This document shows, piece after piece, positions 21,514 through 29,560 of a stretch of DNA of 29,560 nt (position 1 is its first letter; every line of letters begins with the position of its first letter). The position numbers and the translations under genes are program-made. Source of the stretch: Rhizophagus sp. LPA8_4_AMF (taxonomy: Eukaryota > Glomeromycota > Glomeromycetes > Glomerales > Glomeraceae); contig JADRCO010000617.1 in NCBI GenBank assembly GCA_021464525.1, forward strand, positions 1 through 29,560, in the 5' to 3' direction. The notes under the pieces were generated by a model that worked only from the letters and a program-made list of their open reading frames with translations, had not been told where the DNA came from and did no database searches.

Positions 21514-22047
21514 ATGTTTCTAAAACCGTTCATCACTTTTGCTATTGTTATTCTAGTTCTCTCCCCAACTTTTACCTATTCTACTGTTGATATATCTGGA
21601 GATTGTAATGATGAAAGTTGTTGCTTTCAACTAGCGCACCAAGTCTGTAACGACCATCACTCCCGATGTGCTTCAATTTTTCTAAACAACAAAAGTGGTT
21701 ATAATATGAGTTTGGTAGCTAACAATCTTGAAGATGGCCGTTGGCTCACATCTAAAGATTATATTGTTGACAACAGCGTTAACATAAAATGTGAGCCACA
21801 TTCTCTTTCAGAAAATGAATCCGAGACTATTTCTAGTGTTACAAGCCATTTTCTCGGTGGAGTGAAAGGCTATGTTAGTTTCAAAATAGCTGACAATTTG
21901 AAGAGTGAATTTACTATTTCTTGGAAAGTTCCTACAATTGGTCCACCTCTATACGAATTTAATTTTCTTAATAATTTATCTTATCATCATTATGACGTTA
22001 TTAAAGAAATTGCCTTTGAAGATACAGTCTACCAAATTGCCATCTGA
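21514..22047 (+). CDS. Family copy 2, truncated form without membrane segment
   Basis: Intronless, 177 residues. Signal peptide (MFLKPFITFAIVILVLSPTF...) and the whole ectodomain core are conserved with copy 1 (SGYN, LEDGRWLTS, CEPHSL, GGVKGYVSFKI, FTISWKVPT). Cys residues match copy 1, with one extra Cys at the position after H-Q-V. The frame ends at VYQIAI followed by TGA. Exactly there the alignment with copies 1 and 3 stops: the linker, membrane helix and Pro-rich tail are missing and the downstream DNA is unrelated. The product, if made, would be a soluble secreted ectodomain. It may instead be a gene broken by recombination or insertion, with the missing 3' half perhaps represented by 25624-26575. 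Confidence 0.6.
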   Translation: MFLKPFITFAIVILVLSPTFTYSTVDISGDCNDESCCFQLAHQVCNDHHSRCASIFLNNKSGYNMSLVANNLEDGRWLTSKDYIVDNSVNIKCEPHSLSENESETISSVTSHFLGGVKGYVSFKIADNLKSEFTISWKVPTIGPPLYEFNFLNNLSYHHYDVIKEIAFEDTVYQIAI

Positions 22048-22425
22048 GCAAATATGGTATAGTTACACCAGCAGTTGTATATTTTATAAATTCTATGTAT
22101 TATCTATAGTCCTATATATACCCAATATAAATTTGTTATATGAATTTTTATAAATCTGTAATATATATATTTTTTTATTTTTATATGTAGTTTATATAAA
22201 TAATTTATGTGCAATTTATAGTCAAATATATATTAGAATATAAAATTATACAAATATAAAACTATTTTTACCAACCTATATTTATTTTTATCAGTTATCC
22301 TCATAAGTTCATGCAGATTTTACATATTGTTATTTGGTTGGTTATCTCATATTACTGTGTATTAGTATAATAATAAAATTATTGGAGTTTATTAAAAATT
22401 GCATGAACGGTCCCGTCAAACCGAT

Positions 22426-22520
22426 AATATTATTATTGGATAATTTAAACTATATAATAGTTTAATGCAGCACTACATGCCGCTATTAGACTATTATATA
22501 GTTTAATCATCCAATAATAT
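22426..22520. repeat. Long imperfect hairpin
   Basis: The left arm (about 22426-22463; key run AAACTATATAATAGT, preceded by ATTATTGGAT) pairs with the right arm (about 22488-22520; ACTATTATATAGTTT, then ATCCAATAAT). The loop carries GCAGCACTACATGCCGC. The arms are over 30 bp. It could be a foldback MITE or a cruciform-forming repeat; no target duplication was recognised. Confidence 0.6.
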
Positions 22521-22555
22521 ATAAATTCTACAATATAAATATTATGGGATTATTT

Positions 22556-22588
22556 CATCGGTGTTATGTATACATGGATACACCGATG
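22556..22588. repeat. Small hairpin CATCGGTGT...ACACCGATG
   Basis: A perfect 9-bp stem around a 15-base loop that itself contains GTATAC. It lies about 35 bp after the long hairpin and may belong to the same inserted element. Confidence 0.55.
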
Positions 22589-23407
22589 CATTTTTTTGTC
22601 AATTACTCCACCAGTATAAAGCTCCTGAGTCCTAAAATATCGGAGAATATTTTAGTTATTGATATTCATGGAATAAATTAGCATATTTTATATAATTGCT
22701 ATAATTGCTTTAGATTTGAGAAACATTTCCTTCGATCATATGATTTTTTGGCAAAAGTTCAGCCAAATTTTAGCTTTAAAGTTAGAAAGTTAGAAAAGCA
22801 TTTTTTTTTGGTTTAAATTTAATACTGATCTATTCAGATAAACTATAATTTACTCGCTTGAACTATAATTTCCTCTGAAAAATATACATTAGTCTGAATT
22901 TTTTGTATAATTCTAATCTTTACAAATAAAAAATCTGCAATGCCAATCACTACCGATATCAAACGATTATCACTAAAAATTAATATAACCAATGAAAAAA
23001 AAATATATATTTTGTTTTTAAACTTCTTTGCTTAAACTTTATTTTATGCTTTTTTAGATTTTTATTTCGCGTTTTAAACTTTTTTTCATAAAATTTTTTA
23101 AAATTATTTTTAATTTATTTTATATATTTTCTTTTAATTCGGTAAAAAAAATAACAATTTTTTTTTTTTACTCTTTTTTTTAACCTGATTTATTTTTTAT
23201 TAAAAAAAACTCATTTTAGGTACTATGGTCTTTGAACAAATGGAATTTATTTTGTTTAGAATAAGTTGAGGATTGGGTGTGAAGAATTAAGTAGAGACTT
23301 TTAATGCCACTAATATTCCTATTTTTATATCTAGAATCCTGGTTGTCTTGAATTAATGTTTCAGGCAAAACTGTTTTGCGATTGGTAAAACATTTCGCCC
23401 ATTTTGA

Positions 23408-23449
23408 GTTTCAGTTTCGGCTATTCCAAAACTGCCGAAACCTGAAAAC
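23408..23449. repeat. GC-richer hairpin island
   Basis: GTTTCAGTTTCGGC (23408-23421) pairs with GCCGAAACCTGAAAAC (23434-23449) apart from small bulges. Wider flanks contain AAAACTGTTTTGCG (23369-23382) and CCGCAAAAC (23464-23472), also partly inverted, so the structured island may span about 23363-23480. It stands out from the A/T background and may be a MITE remnant. Confidence 0.45.
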
Positions 23450-24896
23450 CTGCTTCTAAAACTCCGCAAAACTAAAATTGGCATGTGCATGTCTTTTAAT
23501 TTGTTGTTAAATATGGTTCATATCCAGTTGTTGATTACATTTAATTTTAAATTTTTTAATTTGATAATCTATACAGTATGCCAATATACTATTCATCGCA
23601 AATATAAATTCTTATCATTCATGTTTTCATTTATTTATTTTATTCGCTTTAATTGGAATATTAAATTATATTTTTTACCATATTTACAATATTTTGTGAA
23701 TAGTATTTTCCAAAATGTTTGTTATTCCATCTGTTTTTTTACATTCATTGTTCTATTTTCTGTCATTATTTCTTTTTTTTTCTTTATCTTCAATACAACT
23801 CAACCATTTATGATATTTTTACTAAGAACTTTAGTGCACAATCAATTATATTTTATATGAATCATCCTCTAATAGGTTTATAAATTTACAAGAAATAGTT
23901 AATTATTTTATAATCATATTTTGACTAATTGGATTATAGCAAAATTTTTAAATGAAAGTTGATATTGGGATTTGTACAAAATCTTACCTTCTAAATTAAG
24001 AATTGCCAGAGATCTTGGAATCATATGATTTATACTTTAGCCAATTAAAAATTTAACATGTGACTTTTTTAGCTTGCTTTCACCTAAAACACCAGTGACT
24101 ATTTAGATAATTATAATAGAGGTCACATCTGGAGTACTAATTAAAAATCCAATGAAATATACATAAATTTTGCTGTTTTAATATCCATTTTTATCATATA
24201 ACACCAAAACAAGTTGGATGGTTAAAATGAATTGAAGTTTATAGTAAAACTAATTTTGCCATGTTAAAATTGCCAAAATTATGTGAAACTGCTGAAATTG
24301 TCAAAATTTTGAAATAATCTTTGGTATGCCAAATTATGTGTAATTATCCAAAAGTATTTTAAATTCTTAGAAAATCTTATCAAATTACCATCTAGTAAAA
24401 GTAATTTTCTAAAGTCATTTCTAAAAGAATCACTTCAAGCTACTTCTTAGAAATTAAAATGTGTAAATTAATATTGTTATTTTTATTTTTCTATTTTTAA
24501 TTTTAAGAGTAAAACTAACATTCTTTTCTTTATTTTCTTATAAGGATTTATTTCTAGATAGTGAGTATAGAACAATAAATATGTTGATATGTTGAAGATA
24601 AATTATAATAGATGTTTATTTGTAAATAATTAACTTAAAGAAATATTACTAACATTTCTTACTTTATTTTATAGAAAATAGAACTTTTAAGCTGTAATAA
24701 TAAATTATAACTATCATTATAACTCCAGAAAAGGTATTATTATTACTTCTAAGTAATTTTTATGTTTTTCTTATATTTAAATGCTATATTTAATACTTGA
24801 AATTAATAACAATAATGTTAATTAAAATATATACATGTTTTAAAAGTAATAAATAGTAAAATTATATTGAACTTTTGGTAAATTATCTAAATTTTA

Positions 24897-25390
24897 TGGT
24901 GTCAGAAGTCTATATTTAATAACCATAGCTAATGAAAATTTGCAATTTTTAACAAAATGTATAAAAAACAAACAAGCATGTATAAAAAAGGAAATCAGGC
25001 AAAAAAATACCCAAAATTTTATTAGTTTTAGGATCTTTTTCAAAAAATTAAACTAATGAAAGGCAAAATTTAGATATTGAAAAAAAAATCAATATTTTAA
25101 GCCTCAGAATGGTACTCAGTAAATAAATGTCAATTTGATTTTTGCAAAATAAACATATTTACATAACTTTTTTGTTTCAATTTTAGGCTGATTATAAAGA
25201 AATTACCAAATTTTAAATGCTTATAATTTTTTATGTAAACATTTTTTTGAAAATCTAACCAGTAATTTAATAGTACTTGTCTTGAAAAATAAAGTTACCA
25301 GTTTATTTCTTTAAAATTCTATTTTTTTTAAAGTATTAAAAGATTTATAATCACCCCAATTTTATTGTCAAGTATAAATTTCTGGCACCA
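24897..25390. mobile_element. Candidate 494-bp non-autonomous DNA transposon with TA target duplication
   Basis: The left end TGGTGTCAGAAGTCTATA (24897-24914) and the right end, reverse-complemented, TGGTGCCAGAAATTTATA (25373-25390) match at 15 of 18 positions. TA flanks both ends (24895-24896 and 25391-25392). The interior is AT-rich without coding capacity. TA duplication suggests a Tc1/mariner-superfamily non-autonomous element. Confidence 0.6.
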
Positions 25391-25623
25391 TAGCAATATG
25401 AACCTACATGTAGTATAATATATAATAAAGCATTTTATGTGACTTTAAATATTTATCTGAAATTATATACTTTCTTTACTATAACTTAATTTTATAATAT
25501 ACTATTTTTATATATGACTTTTACTTAAAATATACACTTTTTTCATATGACTTTTCCATTAAAAATACAAAAAAATATATATTTTTTGCATATATATAAC
25601 CTTTATTATAATTATCCAAAATC

Positions 25624-26575
25624 CTACTTCAGGCTAAAACCATCTGTAGATTTTAAATACATAAATAATACATTAGGTCAGGACCACCTGCAGAATACTA
25701 AATAGGCCAAATTAAGTAGTCAGATTATTGTAAATCTTCTAGACAATTAAATGACATAATATTTATAATAATTATTAAATTTAGTGTAATAGGTTAATTC
25801 TTTAAATATAGTTTTCTATCTTAATTAGTTAATAGTTACAAAAAATATATTGGTAAAAGTTATAATATAGAAAAGGTAGAGCATGTTAAGTAGATAAAAA
25901 TATTTTATAATTATTAATTATTAATTAATATTAAATATTATAATTAATGTAAAAATATTTTTACAATTGCTTGATAGTAAAAATTAGTAATATAAAATCA
26001 ATTATTAGTATATATTCAGATTTATAGATTTACTGTATTTGATATAGTTCAAGTAAAATATTTATTCATAATTTCAATTTAGTGCATATTTTAATATTAT
26101 TTTTATTATTTTTATTTCTTTTTTCTGTACAAAAATAAGTTATTTAAATATTTTTTTTTTTTACATAATACTAATATACTATATCAAGATATTTAAAAAA
26201 ATTCTCTAATCTTATTTTTTGCAAATACAAAATAAAATGATAAAATTACTACATATTGTTAGTGAAAATCTTTTCTATTATACTTACAATGATTTTAAAG
26301 ATAATAATGCTGACTGATTTTAATTAGAATAGGATTTTTTATAAAAATAATAATGTCTTCCTATTTACTTTTAGATGTAATTCATTAGAAATAAATTAGT
26401 TTCATTAAAAGATATGAGTTCTTATAAGAAAATTTGAAGAAGTAAATTGTAAAACTTTAGCATTAAAAAGTATAATGCTTTTAAAGATAAAAGCAATAGA
26501 TATATAGTATTAATTTTTACACTTCAAAAATTTTGGTTATATGAGATTTTTTAAATTGTTTAGAAAAAAATCAAA
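25624..26575 (+). pseudogene. Family copy 4: tail end and 3' flank only, heavily AT-mutated
   Basis: Homology to copy 3 begins inside the Pro-rich tail repeats (about 28380) and continues through the stop region and about 750 bp of 3' flank. Compared with copy 3, nearly every difference in the tail is C-to-T or G-to-A: GAACGCTGAGTAGGCC has become GAATACTAAATAGGCC, and AACACACGTGAACAA has become AAATACATAAATAA. The ectodomain, membrane segment and most of the tail are absent. It could be the displaced 3' half of copy 2, separated by the inserted DNA at 22048-25623, or an independent truncated copy. Confidence 0.75.
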
Positions 26576-27142
26576 GAGTAGGTTTTATATGAGATATGTA
26601 TTTCTAGTTAAGTTTAAATAGATAGTTTATTATATACAATATTACTTTTGATAGTTATTTAAATAATTTGGTAGAATGCATGTCTTTCTAAAGTAAAAAA
26701 TTGATTAGAAGAAAGATATATTAGCAACTTAGTATACAAATATATTTTTACAATAATAAGCAATATTAATATTAATAAAATATCAAATAATGATTGATAT
26801 ATTATGTATTAAAATAATAGACCTTAGAAATTTTTTCTAAATTTGTAAATTTTTTTTAGAATAAGTTTAGCTTAAAAGAAGTATGTAAAGCTTATAAATT
26901 TATATAATTATTATTATAATTTAATTATTAGCAAGATAATAATATATAGTGAAAAATCAACAAAATGTAATTTTATTCATATTAAAGATATGTTATTTTT
27001 AAAAATACTTGATAATAGAAAAAGTAAAAAAAAGTTGATTTTAAAAGATTAGTTTTAAAAAATATAATATATTAGAAAGTAATCTTATTAATTGCGTTCA
27101 AGATAATTAACCTATATAAATTATGAATGCGTTAGAAAGTTC
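26576..27142. other. AT-rich spacer, no gene seen
   Basis: Extremely AT-rich DNA between copy 4 and copy 3. Its right edge (about 27098-27142) shares GATAATTAACCTATATAAATT-type sequence with the region just upstream of the copy 2 block (20800-20830), so the duplication unit starts there. Confidence 0.45.
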
Positions 27143-27578
27143 GATAATCACGTGATTTTTGGTACTACATGAATATATTGTCTGCAAAAAAATCGCGAAT
27201 AAAAATAGGGAAAAGAATCCAAGGAATCTAAGGAATATAAAATTATCTATTGTTTATATACTATCAGTTTTCGTTAATATAACATTAGCTCATGATTTGG
27301 TTTTATTTGTTGTATTGCTAAATTTCGTCCTAATCAATGATATTCTGAGTACAATTAGTTCTCTATATAATATATGACTGCGGTGTACTACACATAAAAG
27401 ATTGGCAAATCTGCATCCTGAATAAATTAAAAGCCTATTCGTCAAAACAAAGCCTTAATACGAGAAAGGCATTCTTTCAGAATTGATAGGTTATATTATG
27501 CTAAGCCTCTGCAGTCTGCACATTATAATATATAAATAATATAATCAATATGAAACCACAAAAGCTTCTATTCACATA
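27143..27578 (+). promoter_or_regulatory. Conserved 5' block of family copy 3
   Basis: Matches the copy 1 and copy 2 blocks: GATAATCACGTGATTTTT at 27143-27160 (here with a perfect ATCACGTGAT palindrome), an ACTATCAGTTTTCGTTAATA block near 27260, AAGCCTATTCGTCAAAACAA near 27431, hairpin GCCTTAATACGAGAAAGGC, GCTAAGCCTCTGCA, then an AT-rich TATA-like stretch immediately before the start. Confidence 0.55.
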
Positions 27579-28460
27579 ATGTTTCAAAAATCGCTCATCA
27601 TTTTTGCTATTGTTATTCTAGTTCTCTCACCAACTTTCACCTATTCTGCAAATGATATAATAAAAAATGATATATCTGGGAGCAGTTTCTATTGTCAAAA
27701 TGGAACAAGCCAAAGTTGTTGCTCTCAACTAGCGCACTGAGTCTCAAGCGACCATCACTCTCGATACGCTTCAATTGTTCTAACGAACAAAAGTGGCTAT
27801 AATATGGATTTGATAGCTAAAAATCTTGAAGATGGCCGTTGGCTCACATCAGAAGATTATGTCAGTAACAACAGCATTAACATAAACTGCGAGCCACATT
27901 CTCTTCCAGATGATAAATCCGAGACTATTTCTAGTGTTACAGGTCATTTTCTCGGTGGATTGACAGGCTATGTTAGTTTCAAAATAAATGACGATATGAA
28001 AAGTGAATTTACTATCTCCTGGAAAGTTCCTTTAATTGGTTCACCTCAATACGAATTTAATTTTCTTAATGATACATTTAATCAGCATTATGACGTTAAA
28101 AAGTACAGTATTTTTGAAGATACAGTCTACCAAATTATAATTAATAATAAAGATATGACTTTCATTCCATCCATTAAGCTCCTTGTCATTATTGTGTTAG
28201 TTATCATTGTGACTTTTGCCATTTTATCATGTTTTAACACATGCAGACAATGGTTTAGGCCGGGATCACCTGTAGGTTTTAACACCCGCGTTATTCCAGG
28301 ACCACCACCTGCAGGGTTTAATACACATAGACAACACTCCAGGTCAGGACCACCTGCAGATTTCAACACACGTAGACAACACTCCAGCAGGCCAGGACCA
28401 CCTGTAGGTTTTAACACACGTGAACAATACATTAGGCCAGGACCACCTGCAGAACGCTGA
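27579..28460 (+). pseudogene. Family copy 3, one nonsense codon, expanded Pro-rich tail
   Basis: The frame opens at 27579 (MFQKSLIIFAIVILVL...) like copies 1 and 2 and stays open to 28460 except for a TGA at 27738-27740 (codon 54). Copy 1 has CGA (Arg) and copy 2 CAA (Gln) there, so TGA is explained by a single C-to-T change from the copy 1 state. A nearby Cys (copy 1 residue 54) is also lost (TGC to TAC, G-to-A). The rest is well preserved: SGYN, LEDGRWLTS, CEPHSL, GGLTGYVSFKI, FTISWKVP, a membrane segment (KLLVIIVLVIIVTFAILSCF) and a long tail of R-P-G-P-P / G-F-N-T-R repeats. Either a young pseudogene, a strain-specific allele, or a gene expressed from the internal ATG at 27804 without a signal peptide. 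Confidence 0.75.
28231..28457 (+). repeat. Coding minisatellite in the copy 3 tail
   Basis: About five imperfect units of roughly 40 bp encode GFNTR-x(4-8)-RPGPP-like repeats (GSPVGFNT, GPPPAGFNT, GPPADFNT, GPPVGFNT, GPPAER). Copy 1 has essentially one unit, so the tail differs in length between paralogs. Pro-rich repeats of this kind can bind SH3 or WW domains, but no specific ligand motif is evident. Confidence 0.75.
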
Positions 28461-29215
28461 GTAGGCCACGCAGATTATTGTAAATCTTCCAGACAGAAAT
28501 ATGACATAATATTTATAATAATTATTAGATTTGGTGCAATAGGCTAGCTCTTTAAACAAAGTTCCCTACCTTAACTAGTTAATAGTTACAAAAAACATAT
28601 TGGCACAAGTTATAATATAAAAGGGCAGAATGTTAAGTAGTCGGAAGTATTTTATAATTATTAATTATTAATTAGTATAATTAGTGTAAAAATGTTTTTA
28701 CAATTGCTTGATAGCAGAAATCAGTGATATAAAATCAATTATTATATATTCAGATTTATTGATTTACTGTATTTGACATGGTTCAAGTAAAATATTTTCT
28801 TTTTCTGCACAAAAATAAGTTATTTAAATATCTTTGTTCTTTTTTTAACACCAAAGATATTTAAAAAAATTCTCTGATCTTATTCCCTGCAAAACACAAA
28901 ATAAAATGATAAAATTACCACATATTATCAGCAAGAATCAATGATTTAAAGACAATAATGCTGGCTAATTCTGATTAGAATGGAATTTGTACAAAAATAA
29001 TAATGTCTTCTTCCTATTTACTTTTAATTAGAAATGTGTTAGTTTATTAAAAAACATGGGTTTTTACAAGAAAAATTTGAAGAAGTAAATTGAAAAACTT
29101 TAGTATTAAAAAGTAAAATGCTTTTAAAAGATAAAAGCAATAGAAATACAGTACTAATTTCTCATCTCAGCTCACAAATTTTGATCATATGATTTTTAAA
29201 CTTTTCTAAGAAAAC
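28461..29215 (+). repeat. 3' flank of copy 3, shared with copies 1 and 4
   Basis: Matches 19750-20235 (copy 1) and 25704-26575 (copy 4) in order and orientation. It contains no gene. The longer shared stretch with copy 4 (to about 29215) than with copy 1 suggests that copies 3 and 4 are the more recent pair, or that copy 1 lost its distal flank where the ML-domain relic now lies. Confidence 0.75.
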
Positions 29216-29389
29216 TAATAATTTTTTATTACACTTAGTTTAAAATCAAATTTGGATTTCAATACATAAATAATTAATACCAATTAATATTACTAACTTT
29301 TATAGAATATAATAATTTCATTTTATTTACTGCCTTTTAAAGAGAACTAATCTTATTTACTTATAATAGGACCCCAGACATCTCATATA

Positions 29390-29560
29390 CAGTAGTGGTG
29401 AAAAAAACTGGCACTTTTATTCTTTAATTTTATAATCAATAAAAAACTTTAAAAAATAGCTTAAATGATCTGAAATTTTGTACATATATTCTTAAAGGAC
29501 CCTGGATATCTAATATATAGGTCATAAGAGATCTGCATGAATTTATGGGTATTTTGCTAC
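29390..29560. mobile_element. Left end of a Tc1/mariner-like element, runs out of the window
   Basis: Preceded by TA (29388-29389), the sequence starts CAGTAGTGGTGAAAAAAACT followed by GGCAC. This is the usual shape of Tc1/mariner termini (CAGT...AAAAAAxTGGCAC). A block GGACCCTGGATATCTAATA at about 29499 resembles GGACCCCAGACATCTCATA just outside the terminus (29370), so either the end has nested repeats or two elements abut. The transposase, if any, would lie beyond 29560. Confidence 0.55.

Larger units (their letters stand above)
22048..24894. other. Very AT-rich insertion-like region without genes
   Basis: About 2.8 kb of A/T-dominated DNA. Open stretches here (for example plus strand 23483-23860) are composed almost only of F, I, Y, L, N and K codons and look non-coding. 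The structured parts are listed separately: hairpins at 22426-22520, 22556-22588 and 23408-23449. Confidence 0.5.

Noticed and set aside
23483-23860. Plus-strand frame of 125 codons that looks like a polytopic membrane protein
   Set aside because: Almost entirely F/I/Y/L/N codons in a very AT-rich stretch, with no hydrophilic loop pattern; expected by chance.
28127-28559. Minus-strand frames of 101 and 71 codons with repeated motifs
   Set aside because: Antisense readings of the Pro-rich repeat tail of copy 3.
1-29560. tRNA, rRNA, CRISPR arrays, bacterial operon signals
   Set aside because: No cloverleaf, rRNA-like or spacer-repeat pattern was seen; the window is eukaryotic.

Overview
The window looks like nuclear DNA of an early-diverging fungus with a very AT-rich, intron-rich genome. 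A Glomeromycotina (Rhizophagus-like) genome is the best guess. The signs are many short GT-AG introns (about 40-140 bp), long A/T tracts, a high load of small DNA-transposon relics, and a small tandem family of unrecognised secreted or membrane proteins. The organism call is inference; no rRNA or marker gene is present.

Layout. (1) 1-943 is low-complexity A/T sequence downstream of a minus-strand gene. (2) 944-2692 (minus) is a four-exon alpha/beta-hydrolase of the hormone-sensitive-lipase type with its catalytic triad visible. (3) 2693-8655 is about 6 kb without a convincing gene. It holds an orphan exon-like island, an inverted-repeat pair, two diverged copies of a dispersed repeat, a double CACGTG site and an old pogo/Fot1-type MITE. 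(4) 8656-16329 (plus) is a complete gene for listerin (LTN1/RKR1), the E3 ubiquitin ligase of ribosome-associated quality control. I could follow about 31 exons, giving about 1,745 residues that end in the listerin RING. (5) 16330-18625 is a transposon graveyard: a frameshifted fragment of a Polinton/linear-plasmid type protein-primed DNA polymerase B, a pogo/Fot1 MITE with perfect 23-bp ends, and a hAT-like MITE with an 8-bp target duplication. (6) 18626-29215 is a tandemly duplicated family. Copy 1 is complete: signal peptide, Cys-containing ectodomain, one membrane segment and a Pro-rich tail. Copy 2 lacks the membrane segment and tail. Copy 3 carries one nonsense codon in an otherwise open frame. 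A fourth, tail-and-3'-flank-only copy has decayed by C-to-T and G-to-A changes. A broken ML-domain (NPC2/PG-PI transfer type) gene lies between copies 1 and 2 on the minus strand. (7) 29390-end is the left end of a Tc1/mariner-like element that runs out of the window.

The two housekeeping-type genes (lipase, listerin) have no functional link to each other or to the family. The duplicated units carry not only the coding part but also about 400-650 bp of conserved 5' sequence (a TCACRTGA motif and a GCCTT...AAGGC hairpin) and 500-750 bp of 3' sequence. The family therefore expanded as whole transcription units, and several members are now in different stages of decay.
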